Notes: generated by a model from the letters alone, not told the origin. Shown: positions 43,436 to 52,382, counted from the stretch's first letter. The stretch is DNA of 64,000 nucleotides from an uncultured Lentisphaerota bacterium (GCA_903912445.1 CAIWHP010000125.1:42680-106679), one strand, 5' to 3'. Numbers and translations: made by a program.

Positions 43436-43771
43436 TCAGAACGGTCCGTGCAGCGAGCAGGAGGTCTTGCTCGACAGATCCGAGGGCAGGGTGTAGGTGC
43501 CCCCGCCTTTGCAGACCGGCGTGTTCTTGATGTAGGCGTTGGTCCCCACGAGCTTGGCGAGGGTGTTCGCCACGGCGTTGCTGTTGTCCAGCGCATACTG
43601 CTGCATCGCGCCATCCAGCAGGCGCATGTTGTTGAAGCAGGAGCTCTGCATGGACTTGGCGCGCGCCGTTATGAAGGTCGGCGTGGCGAGCGCGGCCAAC
43701 AGGGCGATGATGGCCACGACGATCATGATTTCGACCAAGGTAAACCCGTGTGGGTTCTGTTTTATGCGCAT
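43436..43771 (-). CDS. Type IV pseudopilin-like protein
   Basis: A 111-residue protein with a short basic leader and class III signal (NPHGFTLVEIMIVVAIIALL; cleavage before Phe, Glu at +5). A small globular tail with two cysteines (SSCFNNMRLLDGAMQQYAL...SSKTSCSLHGPF) follows. PVC bacteria, especially Kiritimatiellota and Lentisphaerota, encode many isolated pseudopilins of this form. No secretion ATPase or platform gene is adjacent. Confidence 0.88.
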   Translation of the reverse strand: MRIKQNPHGFTLVEIMIVVAIIALLAALATPTFITARAKSMQSSCFNNMRLLDGAMQQYALDNSNAVANTLAKLVGTNAYIKNTPVCKGGGTYTLPSDLSSKTSCSLHGPF

Positions 43772-43957
43772 GCGGTTATGTCCCCCATCAGCCGACCAGC
43801 CCGGTACTCTACCGGCGCCATGCCGCTCCGGCAACCGCTAAACGGCCCCGGCTTGTCGGGCGCTGCTGCTGCCTGCGCCCTGCGCAAACGCGCCGTTGGG
43901 CGTGTTTGCGCTTGCCGGGAGCCGGCCGGTGCGGTAGAAACCGGCCGCTACTAGACC

Positions 43958-44377
43958 ATGTCCACTAGCACGCCCAGACGCAGACCGGCCGCCGGCGCTT
44001 GCCCCTGCCGGGGCGCGACGCTCGCCAAGCTGGTGCAGCCCGCGCTCCTCGCGCTGCTGGCCGCGGGCGGGTTGCACGGCTACGACCTCGTCCAGCGCGC
44101 CGCCGCGCTGCCGACGCTGCGCGGCATCCGGCCCGACCCGACAGGCATCTATCGCATCCTGAAAGCCATGGCGCGCCGCGGGCTGCTCACAGCCGCGTGG
44201 GATGCCTCGGAAAAAGGCCCGGCCAAGCGCTGTTATACGCTCACTGCCGCCGGCCGCGACTGTCTCGCGGCCTGGGTGCAGACGCTGCGCGACTACCGCG
44301 ACTCCCTTGACGCCCTCCTGAAAACGACGGAGCGCGCCGCCCTGTGCTGCGGCAAGAAGCCCGGGTGTTGTTCGTGA
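43958..44377 (+). CDS. Cysteine-rich PadR-family regulator
   Basis: A 139-residue winged-helix repressor (LLALLAAGGLHGYDLVQR, DPTGIYRILKAMARRGLL, KGPAKRCYTLTAAGR). Cysteine clusters at both ends (ACPCRGATLAK near the N-terminus; CCGKKPGCCS at the C-terminus) are unusual and suggest metal, iron-sulfur or redox sensing. Its TGA overlaps the start of the truncated MIP-channel frame (GTGA). It heads the rightward 44-55 kb cluster and is its obvious candidate regulator. Confidence 0.82.
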   Translation: MSTSTPRRRPAAGACPCRGATLAKLVQPALLALLAAGGLHGYDLVQRAAALPTLRGIRPDPTGIYRILKAMARRGLLTAAWDASEKGPAKRCYTLTAAGRDCLAAWVQTLRDYRDSLDALLKTTERAALCCGKKPGCCS

Positions 44378-44571
44378 AAAAAATCCCGGCCTGGTTCACC
44401 GGCGAGAGTTTCGGCACCTTTCTGCTGGTCTTCTTCGGCTGCGGCAGCGTGTGTGCTGTGGTGACGACCGGCGCGCAGGGGGCGCGCTGGCTGACGTTCG
44501 ACAGCAGCGCCCCGCTGCTCGGCGGCGGCCTCGAGAATTTGTTTTTCAAATCCAGTCATGCAGAAACTTGA
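44374..44571 (+). pseudogene. Truncated MIP-family (aquaporin) channel
   Basis: From the GTG at 44374 the frame gives FTGESFGTFLLVFFGCGSVC then AVVTTGAQ, a clear match to the first transmembrane helix and loop of MIP channels. After about 31 residues similarity stops. The remaining sequence (GARWLTFDSSAPLLGGGLEN...) is unrelated and ends at 44571, whereas full channels have about 220-250 residues. The remnant is still coupled to padR by a GTGA overlap. Confidence 0.7.
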
Positions 44572-44585
44572 AGGAGGCAGAAAAT

Positions 44586-45620
44586 ATGCAGTTTGATACA
44601 CAAGCTGAAGGTTGGTTGCGTGACGCGCTGGCCGGCAGACCCATCACGAAGGAGGAATGCGCCTGCCTGCTGCAATTTCCCGAAACAGCGCTGGAAGCCT
44701 CGCTGCTGCGTGCAGTGGCCGATGCCACGTCCCGGGAGCGCTTCCAGAATCAAGGCATCGTGCTGGGGCAAGTGGGCGTGGAGATTGCCGCCTGTCCCGG
44801 GAAATGCAAATTTTGCAGCTTCGGTGAGGGGCATACCCAGTTCAGCGCGAGCGTGATGTCCGAGGCAGATATTCTGCACAACGCCACCCGCTTCACAGCG
44901 TCCGGTGAACTGTTCGCGCTTTTTCTGATGACGATGCACACCTTCGATTTCGCACGCCTGCTGCATACGGTTCGGACGTTGCGTGAGCGCAGCCCCCTCG
45001 GCACCCAGCTGGTCGTCAACATCGGTGATTTCGATCGGGTCCAGGCGCTGGAACTGAAAGCAGCCGGGGTGAACGGCGCCTACCATGTGTGTCGCCTGCG
45101 CGAAGGCACCGACACGGCACTCGATCCGGAACGGCGGCAGGCGACCATCCGCACCATCAGGGAGTGCGGGTTGGACTGGTATAATTGTTGCGAGCCCATC
45201 GGGCCGGAGCACGGTCCCGAGGAGTTGGCCGAGCAGATTTTCCTTGGTCTTGAATACGGCTGTTTTCAACACGCTGCCATGCGGCGCGTCTACATTCCCT
45301 CAGCGCCGCTGGCGTCGCGCGGCCAGATCAGCGAACTCCGCCTTGCCCAGGTGGTTGCTGTTATCGCCTTGGCCACGCTGGGTTGCCGCGAGACGCGCAG
45401 CATTGCCGTCCATGAGCCCAACCTGCTCGGCTTGGCTGCGGGCGCCAATACGGTCTACGCAGAGACCGGAGCCAATCCGCGCGATACGGAGCAAGACACC
45501 ACGGGTCACCGTGGTCGCGATATGGCGGTGTGCAAACAGATGCTCTACGAAGCCGGCTTCAGCCAACTTTTGGTGTCGCAGGGAAAACAGGTCTCCTTGT
45601 TGGAAACGTTCAAGTCCTAA
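44586..45620 (+). CDS. BioB-like radical SAM enzyme
   Basis: A 344-residue radical SAM protein with the cluster motif CPGKCKFCSF (CxxxCxxC) at about residue 76. It continues as a full TIM-barrel: FALFLMTMHTFDFARLL, LVVNIGDFDRVQALELKAAG, NCCEPIGPEHGPEELAEQI and a C-terminal segment with NTVYAETGANPRDTEQDT. The arrangement resembles the biotin synthase/HydE/PylB group. An AAGGAGG ribosome-binding site ends nine bases before the ATG. Substrate unknown; neighbouring isoprenoid genes suggest action on a terpenoid or on a cofactor for this cluster. Confidence 0.82.
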   Translation: MQFDTQAEGWLRDALAGRPITKEECACLLQFPETALEASLLRAVADATSRERFQNQGIVLGQVGVEIAACPGKCKFCSFGEGHTQFSASVMSEADILHNATRFTASGELFALFLMTMHTFDFARLLHTVRTLRERSPLGTQLVVNIGDFDRVQALELKAAGVNGAYHVCRLREGTDTALDPERRQATIRTIRECGLDWYNCCEPIGPEHGPEELAEQIFLGLEYGCFQHAAMRRVYIPSAPLASRGQISELRLAQVVAVIALATLGCRETRSIAVHEPNLLGLAAGANTVYAETGANPRDTEQDTTGHRGRDMAVCKQMLYEAGFSQLLVSQGKQVSLLETFKS

Positions 45621-45635
45621 ACAAAAGGAACACGC

Positions 45636-46739
45636 ATGAGCAAGGCGCGTTACATCCTGATCGGCGGCTTCCTCGGCGCGGGCAAGACGACCGCGATCCT
45701 CAAACTGGCGGAGCACCTCAAGGCGCAGCACCAACGCGTTGGGCTGATCACGAACGACCAGGCCGGCGGTTTGGTGGATACGGCGCGGGCGCGCGCGGCG
45801 CAGTGGCCGGTCGAGGAGATCGCCGGCGGCTGTTTCTGCTGCCGCTTCCCCTCGCTGATCGATGCCTCGCAAAAGCTCGCCGCCTCGGCGCACCCGGAGG
45901 TGTTCCTCGCCGAGCCGGTGGGCAGCTGCACCGATCTCGTCGCCACCGTCGCGTTCCCGCTGCGCCAGATGTACGGCGCGGACTGGCTCATCGCGCCGTT
46001 CAGCGTCGTTGTGGATCCGGTCCGTGCTGCGCGCGTGCTCGGCCTCGAAACCGGCGCGCAGTTTTCGGAGAAGGTCGTCTACATCTACCGCAAGCAGCTC
46101 GAAGAGGCGGACCTCATCGTCATCAACAAGTGCGATCTCCTCGCTGACGCCCGCCGTGCCGCACTGCGCGCCGCGCTGGCGAAACAATTTCCGCGCGCCG
46201 AAATTTTCGAGTGCTCCGCGCGTACCGGCGCGGGGCTCGATGCGTGGTTCACGCGCATCACCACGGCGGAAATCGGCCCACGCGTGGCGATGGACGTGGA
46301 CTACCAGCTCTATGGCCAAGGCGAGGCGCTGATGGGCTGGCTGAACGCGACGCTGCAGGTTTCCGCGCCCAAAGCATTCGATGGAAATCTGCTGCTGACC
46401 GATTTCGCAGGACGCCTGCGTGGCCAGCTGCAGAACGCCAAGGCCGAGGTTGCGCATCTGAAGATGACTCTCGCGCCCGGACCGAACCCGCTCGCCATCG
46501 GCGCCGTCAGCCTGGTCCGCAACGACCAGCAGCCGGAGCTGACCCACTCGCTGCTCGATCCGTTGGCCAGCGGCGAGCTGACGCTGAACCTGCGCGCCGA
46601 GGCCGCGCCGGAACTGCTGGAACACGTCGTCCGCCGCGTCGCCGCCGGCTGGCTCGGCATCAAACTGGATGTGACGAAGCTGGCAAGTTTCCGCCCCGGC
46701 CAACCGAACCCGACGCATCGTATCGCCAATCCTGTATAA
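45636..46739 (+). CDS. CobW/COG0523-type GTPase
   Basis: A 367-residue GTPase with Walker A GGFLGAGKTTAILKL, the family metal motif GGCFCC (GCxCC type), EPVGSCTDLVAT and the NKCD guanine-specificity motif. Family members deliver metals (Zn, Co, Fe) or activate metalloenzymes. It lies 15 bases after the radical SAM gene with an AAAGGA ribosome-binding site, so both are one unit. Here it may load metal into the radical SAM, corrinoid or iron-sulfur partner; that is inference. Confidence 0.88.
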   Translation: MSKARYILIGGFLGAGKTTAILKLAEHLKAQHQRVGLITNDQAGGLVDTARARAAQWPVEEIAGGCFCCRFPSLIDASQKLAASAHPEVFLAEPVGSCTDLVATVAFPLRQMYGADWLIAPFSVVVDPVRAARVLGLETGAQFSEKVVYIYRKQLEEADLIVINKCDLLADARRAALRAALAKQFPRAEIFECSARTGAGLDAWFTRITTAEIGPRVAMDVDYQLYGQGEALMGWLNATLQVSAPKAFDGNLLLTDFAGRLRGQLQNAKAEVAHLKMTLAPGPNPLAIGAVSLVRNDQQPELTHSLLDPLASGELTLNLRAEAAPELLEHVVRRVAAGWLGIKLDVTKLASFRPGQPNPTHRIANPV

Positions 46740-46747
46740 TCACAGCC

Positions 46748-47620
46748 ATGCCCGACGCTCCAAAAATTCTTTACTGCCATTGTGCGCAGGCCCGGCTGCT
46801 GTCGGATGAGGGCCGCCGGGCCGTGCTCGACCGGCTGTGCGCGTCGGGCGTGGATTTCGAAGCGGTGCCGGATCTTTGCGCGCTGGCGATGCGGCGCGAT
46901 GTACTCCTGCAAAAGCTGGCACGGGCGTCGGGGCTGATCGTCATCGCTTGTCATGCGCGGGCGGTGCGTGGGCTGTTCGCAGCCGCGGGCGCGCCGCTGC
47001 GGCAGGACGGGGTGCAGCTGCTCGATCTGCGCGCGCGGCCGGCGGAAGAAATTCTCGCGGCGCTTCCGCCCGCCGCTGGCGGCACGCGCGACGCCGCGCA
47101 GCTCGCCGCCGAACTCGATGCGCGCGCCGACGCCAAGGCGGCGTGGTTCCCGGTGGTGGATGCCGACCGCTGCACGCAGTGCATGCAATGCCGCAGCTTC
47201 TGTCTGTTTGGCGTCTACGGCAAGGACGCCGCCGGCCGGCTCGTCGTGCAGCATCCCGAAAACTGCAAACCCGACTGCCCCGCCTGCGCGCGCGTCTGTC
47301 CGGAGCTGGCGATCATCTTCCCGCGCTACAAGCAGGAGCCGATCAACGGCGGGGAGGTCACCGCCGCCGATGCCGCGCGCGAGCCGGTCAAGGTGGATGT
47401 CTCGGCGCTGTTGGGCGGGGATGTCTATCAAGCGCTGCGCTCGCGCGGCGCCGGCCGCGCGCCGCGGTTCGCGCCGGATCGCGATGCGGCGCAGGCGCAG
47501 GCGGAGCGGCAAAAATGTCTGGAGCAGCTGCAGCGTGATCTGGACATTCCGCCGGAAGTTCTGCACTCTTTACCCCGTCCCGGCGGTGTGCCGGGTGGTG
47601 AGCGAGAGAAAAACTCATGA
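46748..47620 (+). CDS. Double [4Fe-4S] ferredoxin-type protein with HdrA-like N-terminus
   Basis: A 290-residue cytoplasmic protein. The N-terminal part (ILYCHCAQARLLSDEGRR, LIVIACHARAVRGLFAAAG) resembles cysteine-containing domains of HdrA-like electron carriers. Two cluster-binding sites follow: CTQCMQCRSFCLFG and CKPDCPACARVCPELAI. The C-terminal about 90 residues form a charged helical tail. Its stop overlaps the next start (ATGA). It probably supplies electrons to the radical SAM or DUF116 partner. Confidence 0.82.
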   Translation: MPDAPKILYCHCAQARLLSDEGRRAVLDRLCASGVDFEAVPDLCALAMRRDVLLQKLARASGLIVIACHARAVRGLFAAAGAPLRQDGVQLLDLRARPAEEILAALPPAAGGTRDAAQLAAELDARADAKAAWFPVVDADRCTQCMQCRSFCLFGVYGKDAAGRLVVQHPENCKPDCPACARVCPELAIIFPRYKQEPINGGEVTAADAAREPVKVDVSALLGGDVYQALRSRGAGRAPRFAPDRDAAQAQAERQKCLEQLQRDLDIPPEVLHSLPRPGGVPGGEREKNS

Positions 47621-49347
47621 GCGAATCGCCGAAAGCCAGCGCTGCCAGCCCCGTCGCTCCCCCGCACTTCCGCGCCCCGCACGAAAAGATTCCACAGACC
47701 CGCGCCGAGCGCGAATTGTTCGCGCAGTTCATCAGCGGCTTCGTCAAGGAATGGGCGCCGGTGCCGCCGCTGCCGGTCAGCGAATTGCTCCAATTGGCCG
47801 ACAAGGTGATCGAGCTGACCCAGGTTGCTCCGCTCTACCGCGACTACATCGCCATCCTGATCAACAACGAGCTCTGGCGCGAGGGGCTCGCCGCCGTCCC
47901 CTACGAACGCCGCCTGCTCCTCCTGCCCAAGTGCCTGCGCCGGCAGGAAACCTGCGCGGCGCCGCTCGACGAGTTCGGCCTGCTGTGCCAGCAGTGCGGG
48001 GGCTGCTCGATCCACGACCTGCAGAGCGAGGCCGGGCGGCTCGGCTACGCGGTGCTCGTCGCCGAGGGCGCGGGCGTCGTGATGCAGCTCATCCAGACCG
48101 GTCGTGTGGATGCGATCGTCGGCGTCTCGTGCCTCAACGTGCTCGAGCGCGCCTTTCCCTACATGGAGTCCGCGGCGATCCCCGGCCTCGCCATCCCGCT
48201 CTTGCAGTGCGACTGCGCCAATACCAGCGTGGACCTCGACTGGGTCTGGGACGCGATCCACCTGACCAGCGCCGACCAGACGCGCCGCCTCGACCTGACC
48301 GCGCTGCAGCACGAGGTGGAAACGTGGTTCGCGCCCGCCGCGCTGGAGCAGAGCATGGGCGCGGCGGAGGGGCATACCGAGCAGCTCGCGCGCGACTGGC
48401 TCGCGCGCGCCGGCAAGCGCTGGCGCCCGTTCCTCGCCGTCTCCGCGTTCCAGGCGCTGCGCACCGCGCCCGGCGCCGCGCTGCCCGACTCCATCCGCAA
48501 GCTCGCCATTTCCGTTGAATGTTTTCACAAGGCCTCGCTCATTCACGATGACATCGAGGATGGCGACGAGACCCGCTACGGCGCGAAGACCGTGCACGCG
48601 CAGCACGGCATCCCCGTCGCGCTCAACGTCGGCGACTACCTGATCGGCGAAGGCTACCGCATGATCCAGGAATGCCCGCTCGCGCCCGCGGTCAAGGACG
48701 AGCTGCTCCGCGTCGCCGTCGCCGGCCACCGCCGCCTCTGCCGCGGGCAGGGCCGCGAGCTCGCGTGGGCGCGCACGCCCGCGCCGCTGACGCCCGCCGA
48801 GGTGCTCGACATCTTCCGCGAAAAAACCGCACCCGCCTTCGAGGTCGCGCTGCGCCTCGGCGCGCTCTGCTCCGGCGGCGACTACGCCGCCATCAGCGCC
48901 GCGCTCGGCGCCTATAGCGAGGCGCTCGGCATCGCCTACCAGATCCGCGACGACCTCGAAGATTTCGGCGCCGCCGCCGAGTCCAACGATCTGCAGGGGC
49001 TGCGCCCGAGCCTGCTGCTCGCCCTCGCTTTTGAGCGCGCCCGCGGCGGCCAGCAGACGCTGCTCGACGCGCTCTGGCACCGCCAGCCGCCCGCCGGCCT
49101 CAACGCCGCGCAGCTCCAGGCGCGTTTCGCCGAGCTGCAGGCCGACGAGCGCGCCCACCAGCTTCTCGCGACCCACAAGGACGCCGCCATCCGCGCGCTG
49201 CGCGACCTCGGCAACGCCAACCTCAAGGGGCTGCTCCGCCGCGTCATCGGGAAGATCTTCAACGATGTGGAAATCAAAGGCTGGTGCCATGAGTTTGAAA
49301 CTCGCCATGCGGCAGGCCGCGCGCCGGGCGCCGCGGCAGCTGGGTGA
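47617..49347 (+). CDS. DUF116-polyprenyl diphosphate synthase fusion
   Basis: A 576-residue two-domain protein. Residues about 1-240 are a DUF116-type cysteine-rich domain (LLLPKCLRRQETCAAPLDEF, LLCQQCGGCSIHDLQSEAG, VGVSCLNVLERAFPYM, LLQCDCANTSVDLDW). Residues about 245-560 are a trans-isoprenyl diphosphate synthase with both aspartate-rich motifs intact (LIHDDIEDGDETR and YQIRDDLEDFG), so it should condense IPP with an allylic diphosphate. The small residues just before the first motif favour a chain longer than C15. It overlaps the genes on both sides. Confidence 0.85.
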   Translation: MSESPKASAASPVAPPHFRAPHEKIPQTRAERELFAQFISGFVKEWAPVPPLPVSELLQLADKVIELTQVAPLYRDYIAILINNELWREGLAAVPYERRLLLLPKCLRRQETCAAPLDEFGLLCQQCGGCSIHDLQSEAGRLGYAVLVAEGAGVVMQLIQTGRVDAIVGVSCLNVLERAFPYMESAAIPGLAIPLLQCDCANTSVDLDWVWDAIHLTSADQTRRLDLTALQHEVETWFAPAALEQSMGAAEGHTEQLARDWLARAGKRWRPFLAVSAFQALRTAPGAALPDSIRKLAISVECFHKASLIHDDIEDGDETRYGAKTVHAQHGIPVALNVGDYLIGEGYRMIQECPLAPAVKDELLRVAVAGHRRLCRGQGRELAWARTPAPLTPAEVLDIFREKTAPAFEVALRLGALCSGGDYAAISAALGAYSEALGIAYQIRDDLEDFGAAAESNDLQGLRPSLLLALAFERARGGQQTLLDALWHRQPPAGLNAAQLQARFAELQADERAHQLLATHKDAAIRALRDLGNANLKGLLRRVIGKIFNDVEIKGWCHEFETRHAAGRAPGAAAAG

Positions 49348-50383
49348 GTCCGCCGAACTCGTCCGCGCCTTCCTCCGCAGCCGCCAAAATCCCGACGGCG
49401 GCTTTCAGGATCGCGCCGGCCGGAGCGACCTCTACTACACCGTCTTCGGCCTCGACGCGCTCGACGCCTTCGCGGAAACCCCCGACCGCGCGACGCTGGA
49501 AAAATTCCTGCGCTCATTCGGCGCCGGTGAAAGCTTGGATTTCGTCCACCTCACCTGCCTCGCACGCTGCTGGAGTGCGCTGCCCGGGAAAATTCCTGAC
49601 GCCAACCTCAAGGGGCTGCTGAAAAAACTGCGTACCTACCGCGCCGCCGACGGCGGCTTCGCTCCGACCCCCGCCGCCGCGCACTCCACCGCCTACGCCT
49701 GCCTCCTCGGCGGCGACGCTTTCCAAACCTTGGAACCCCCCGGGGGCGTTTTTTCCAAGGCTTGGAAAACGGCCATCGCGGTGGTTGCTCCGATGAAGTT
49801 TCTTTCAACGCAAAGGCGCGAAGAGCAAACCAAAGGCGCAAAGGCAGCGGGTGCATGCGGGAATCAGGAACTCAGCAAAGCGCAGCAGAGTGGCCCGGCC
49901 GTGAAACGGAATCGTTCCACTACCTCAAATCGGCAATCGGCAATCGGCAATCTTCAATCCTTTCGCAATCGGCAATTACTTCGGTTCATGGAACAGTTCC
50001 GCTCTGCCGATGGTGCCTATGCGAACGAGCCCGGCCTGCCGCTCGGGTCGACCACCGCGACCGCCGCGGTCGTGGCGGTGCTGTGCGAGCTGGGTGCGCC
50101 GGTGCCCAGAGAGGTCGCGCCGTGGCTGCTCGCGCGGTGCCAGTCGCGCGGCGGCTTCTGCGCCACGCCGCAGACGCCGCTGCCCGACCTGCTCTCCACC
50201 GCCGTCGCCCTCCACGCCCTCGCCACCCTCGGCGCTCCGCTCGGCGACATCAAGGAGCCGTGCCTCAACTTCATTGACTCCCTCTGGGACAACGCCGGCG
50301 CCTTCCACGGCCACTGGGCCGACGACGCGCTCGATGTGGAATACACCTTCTACGCCCTGCTCGCGCTGGGGCATCTGGCGTGA
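49289..50383 (+). CDS. Prenyltransferase-beta / terpene-cyclase-like protein with repeat insertion
   Basis: A 364-residue alpha-toroid protein of the prenyltransferase/squalene-cyclase superfamily. Repeats include NPDGGFQDRAGRSDLYYTVF, GGFAPTPAAAHSTAYACLL, GGFCATPQTPLPDLLSTAVA and HGHWADDALDVEYTFYALL. Residues about 143-232 (bases 49715-49985) are unlike the family. This block consists of a family A palindrome pair, CGCAAAGG words and CAATCGG tandem units, read in frame. The start overlaps the synthase gene by 59 bases. There is no class II DxDD motif, so it is more like a protein-prenyltransferase beta chain; its exact activity is unknown. Confidence 0.75.
   Translation: MSLKLAMRQAARRAPRQLGESAELVRAFLRSRQNPDGGFQDRAGRSDLYYTVFGLDALDAFAETPDRATLEKFLRSFGAGESLDFVHLTCLARCWSALPGKIPDANLKGLLKKLRTYRAADGGFAPTPAAAHSTAYACLLGGDAFQTLEPPGGVFSKAWKTAIAVVAPMKFLSTQRREEQTKGAKAAGACGNQELSKAQQSGPAVKRNRSTTSNRQSAIGNLQSFRNRQLLRFMEQFRSADGAYANEPGLPLGSTTATAAVVAVLCELGAPVPREVAPWLLARCQSRGGFCATPQTPLPDLLSTAVALHALATLGAPLGDIKEPCLNFIDSLWDNAGAFHGHWADDALDVEYTFYALLALGHLA
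49720..49769. repeat. Paired TTCCAAG palindromes inside a coding region (family A)
   Basis: TTTCCAAACCTTGGAA at 49720-49735 and TTTTCCAAGGCTTGGAAAA at 49751-49769, starts 31 bases apart, read through as FQTLEPPGGVFSKAWKT in the cyclase-like protein. Confidence 0.85.
49925..49980. repeat. CAATCGG tandem low-complexity tract inside a coding region
   Basis: AATCGGCAATCGGCAATCGG repeats at about 49928-49947, then further CAATCTTCAATC and CAATCGGCAATT words to 49978. They are read as SNRQSAIGNLQSFRNRQLL. Similar words occur in the intergenic DNA at 12009-12024. Confidence 0.75.
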
Positions 50384-50659
50384 CGCTCATCCGCAAGACA
50401 GGTGCGGGAGCGGCCCATGGTCTTGGTTTTTCGCGTGGCAAACGTCTCGTGCTCAAAGGTTGTATGGGAGGGGGTTGCTGCACTCCCCCTTGACTCTGCG
50501 GCTGGTGGCCAGCGCACCGGTCCGCCGGCCTCAGGGCTTGCCTTTCCGGCGTGCTTCAGTCAGGTTTTTCATCATGAAAGCGAGCTCGCATGGCCGGCCC
50601 CGATGGGCGTTGGAGGTTCTGCCCAAGGCGCGCCGTCTCAGCCAGGTGAAACCGTACGC

Positions 50660-52267
50660 ATGAAGACCAAACTCCTGCTGCTCCCGCTGTTTCTGCTGGC
50701 CTGTGGTTTGGCCGCTCCTGCCGGGGCCGTTCAACTAACCGTGGATGCGACAAAATCCAGCGGCGAGCTTGACCCTTTCTGGGCCAGTCAGATTGTACAT
50801 CCCACGGAGTCCTTGTTGACGGCAGAGGGGAAAAAGTATGTCCAGTTGCTGAAGGACACCGGCGCGGCGCGACAGTATATCCGCATATACAACCAGCCTG
50901 AAACCGCCATCCGGGTGAGCGCCGAGGGCAAGATCACCTATGATTGGAGCAAATTTGACGAGATGGCCGGGCTGATTCTCGCGACTGGAAACAAGCTGAA
51001 GGTGGTTTTTTTTGCCATGCCCCGTGAACTTGCCGTCCATCCCGAGTCCGTGAGGAAACGCCCCAACGGGGCGGTGGTCTGCACCTCGCCCCCGAAGGAT
51101 TACAAGCAGTGGGAAGAGTTATGCGCTGATTTTACACGCCATGTGCTCGGGAAGTATGGGCTGGAGGAGGTCAAACAGTGGACCTTCCGGTGCTGGAACG
51201 AACCCGACGGAGGCTTCTGGTATAAGGGCGACCTGAAGGAATATCTGAAGCTGTACGATCATTTTGCAAAAGGGGTGAAAGGGGTCTGCCCGGACCTTAA
51301 GATCGGGGGGCCGGCGCTGACCAGCACGGGGACCTATAACAAGCCCCAGCATTTCAAATTCTTTCTTGAGCATGTGGCCCGCGGCACCAACCAGGCTACG
51401 GGTGGCATGGGCGCGCCGATTGATTTCCTCAGCATCCATACCTATGGCGGCAGCAGCGCCGGCGGCGGCCCGGGGCGGAAATATCCCGAGGTGAATTATC
51501 TGCTCGAACAGCAAATCCGTTATGCGGACATGCGCGACGAATATCCCGGGTTGCGCAAGCTGCCCCTGCATGTCGAGGAGTGGGGCGAATCTTCCGGGGG
51601 CACTACCGGCGTCAGCCGCAAACCCTCGGCCGATATCAGGAACTCGCAGTATGGCGCCGCCTTTCTGGTGACGTGGGTGGAGCGCCACATCCGGCTGCGG
51701 CAGGCACAGGATCGGCAGATCGGCGGCTTCACGTTCTGCGCCTCAGGCTATGAGGGGGTCCGCACCCATGACTTCATGGGGTTCCGCACGCTGGACACCA
51801 AAAACGGTTTTCACAAGCCGCTTTTGAACGGCTATAAGCTGCTGAACAAACTCGCGCCCCATTTGGTGGCGGCAGACATCAGCCCGACCAACAAGCATCT
51901 GGCGGCCTTTGCCACCCGCGAGGCCAACCGGCTCACCATCGTGGTGGTCAATCACCAGCATGACCGCATCCAAAATGACGGCGCGTCCTATCCGGTGGCG
52001 CTGCAGCTTACGCCGCCTTGGGGGTCGGAAGGCAAAGTGGAACTGAAACATTGGCGCATTGACGAAGAGCACAGCAACGCCTACTCCGCCTTCAAGAAAA
52101 TCGGTTCGCCCCCGTCGCCAACGCCGCAGGAAAAGGACGCCGTCAGGGGCAAAATGGACTTGGAACTGCTGGAGGCCCCGCGGACGCTGCCGGCCGGCGC
52201 GCTGCAGAATATTGAATTTCAACTCCCCTGCAATGCCGTGTCCTTGATCGAAATCAACAAGCTTTGA
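50660..52267 (+). CDS. Glycoside hydrolase family 39-like exoenzyme
   Basis: A 535-residue secreted (beta/alpha)8 glycosidase. Signal peptide MKTKLLLLPLFLLACGLAAP; the acid/base site is FRCWNEPDGGFW (Asn-Glu-Pro) and the probable nucleophile lies in LPLHVEEWGESSG. Length and core fit beta-xylosidase/iduronidase-like GH39 enzymes. It is lower in GC than neighbouring genes in its first half and interrupts the cyclase-type genes, so it may be an insertion into the cluster. The ATG at 50660 begins a good signal peptide. Confidence 0.82.
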   Translation: MKTKLLLLPLFLLACGLAAPAGAVQLTVDATKSSGELDPFWASQIVHPTESLLTAEGKKYVQLLKDTGAARQYIRIYNQPETAIRVSAEGKITYDWSKFDEMAGLILATGNKLKVVFFAMPRELAVHPESVRKRPNGAVVCTSPPKDYKQWEELCADFTRHVLGKYGLEEVKQWTFRCWNEPDGGFWYKGDLKEYLKLYDHFAKGVKGVCPDLKIGGPALTSTGTYNKPQHFKFFLEHVARGTNQATGGMGAPIDFLSIHTYGGSSAGGGPGRKYPEVNYLLEQQIRYADMRDEYPGLRKLPLHVEEWGESSGGTTGVSRKPSADIRNSQYGAAFLVTWVERHIRLRQAQDRQIGGFTFCASGYEGVRTHDFMGFRTLDTKNGFHKPLLNGYKLLNKLAPHLVAADISPTNKHLAAFATREANRLTIVVVNHQHDRIQNDGASYPVALQLTPPWGSEGKVELKHWRIDEEHSNAYSAFKKIGSPPSPTPQEKDAVRGKMDLELLEAPRTLPAGALQNIEFQLPCNAVSLIEINKL

Positions 52268-52313
52268 GCATGGCCGCAGGCGCCGGGGAACAAGGGAAAA
52301 ATCTCGCGAACCA

Positions 52314-52382
52314 TGGGCCGGCGACACGTTTGACGTGGAATATATCTTCTACGCGCTGCTGACGCTGGGGCCTCTCGGATAA
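52314..52382 (+). pseudogene. Relic C-terminus of a second cyclase-like gene
   Basis: A 23-codon remnant reads WAGDTFDVEYIFYALLTLGP, LG, stop. It aligns codon for codon, including the stop position, with the last 23 codons of the gene at 49289 (WADDALDVEYTFYALLALGH, LA, stop). Nothing recognisable precedes it except the end of the GH39 gene. It shows that a paralogous cyclase once ended here. Confidence 0.72.

Noticed and set aside
50384-50659. Possible small genes or a transposase remnant between the cyclase-like gene and GH39
   Set aside because: Several short frames exist on both strands, but none shows a family signature, start context or conserved ending I can name.
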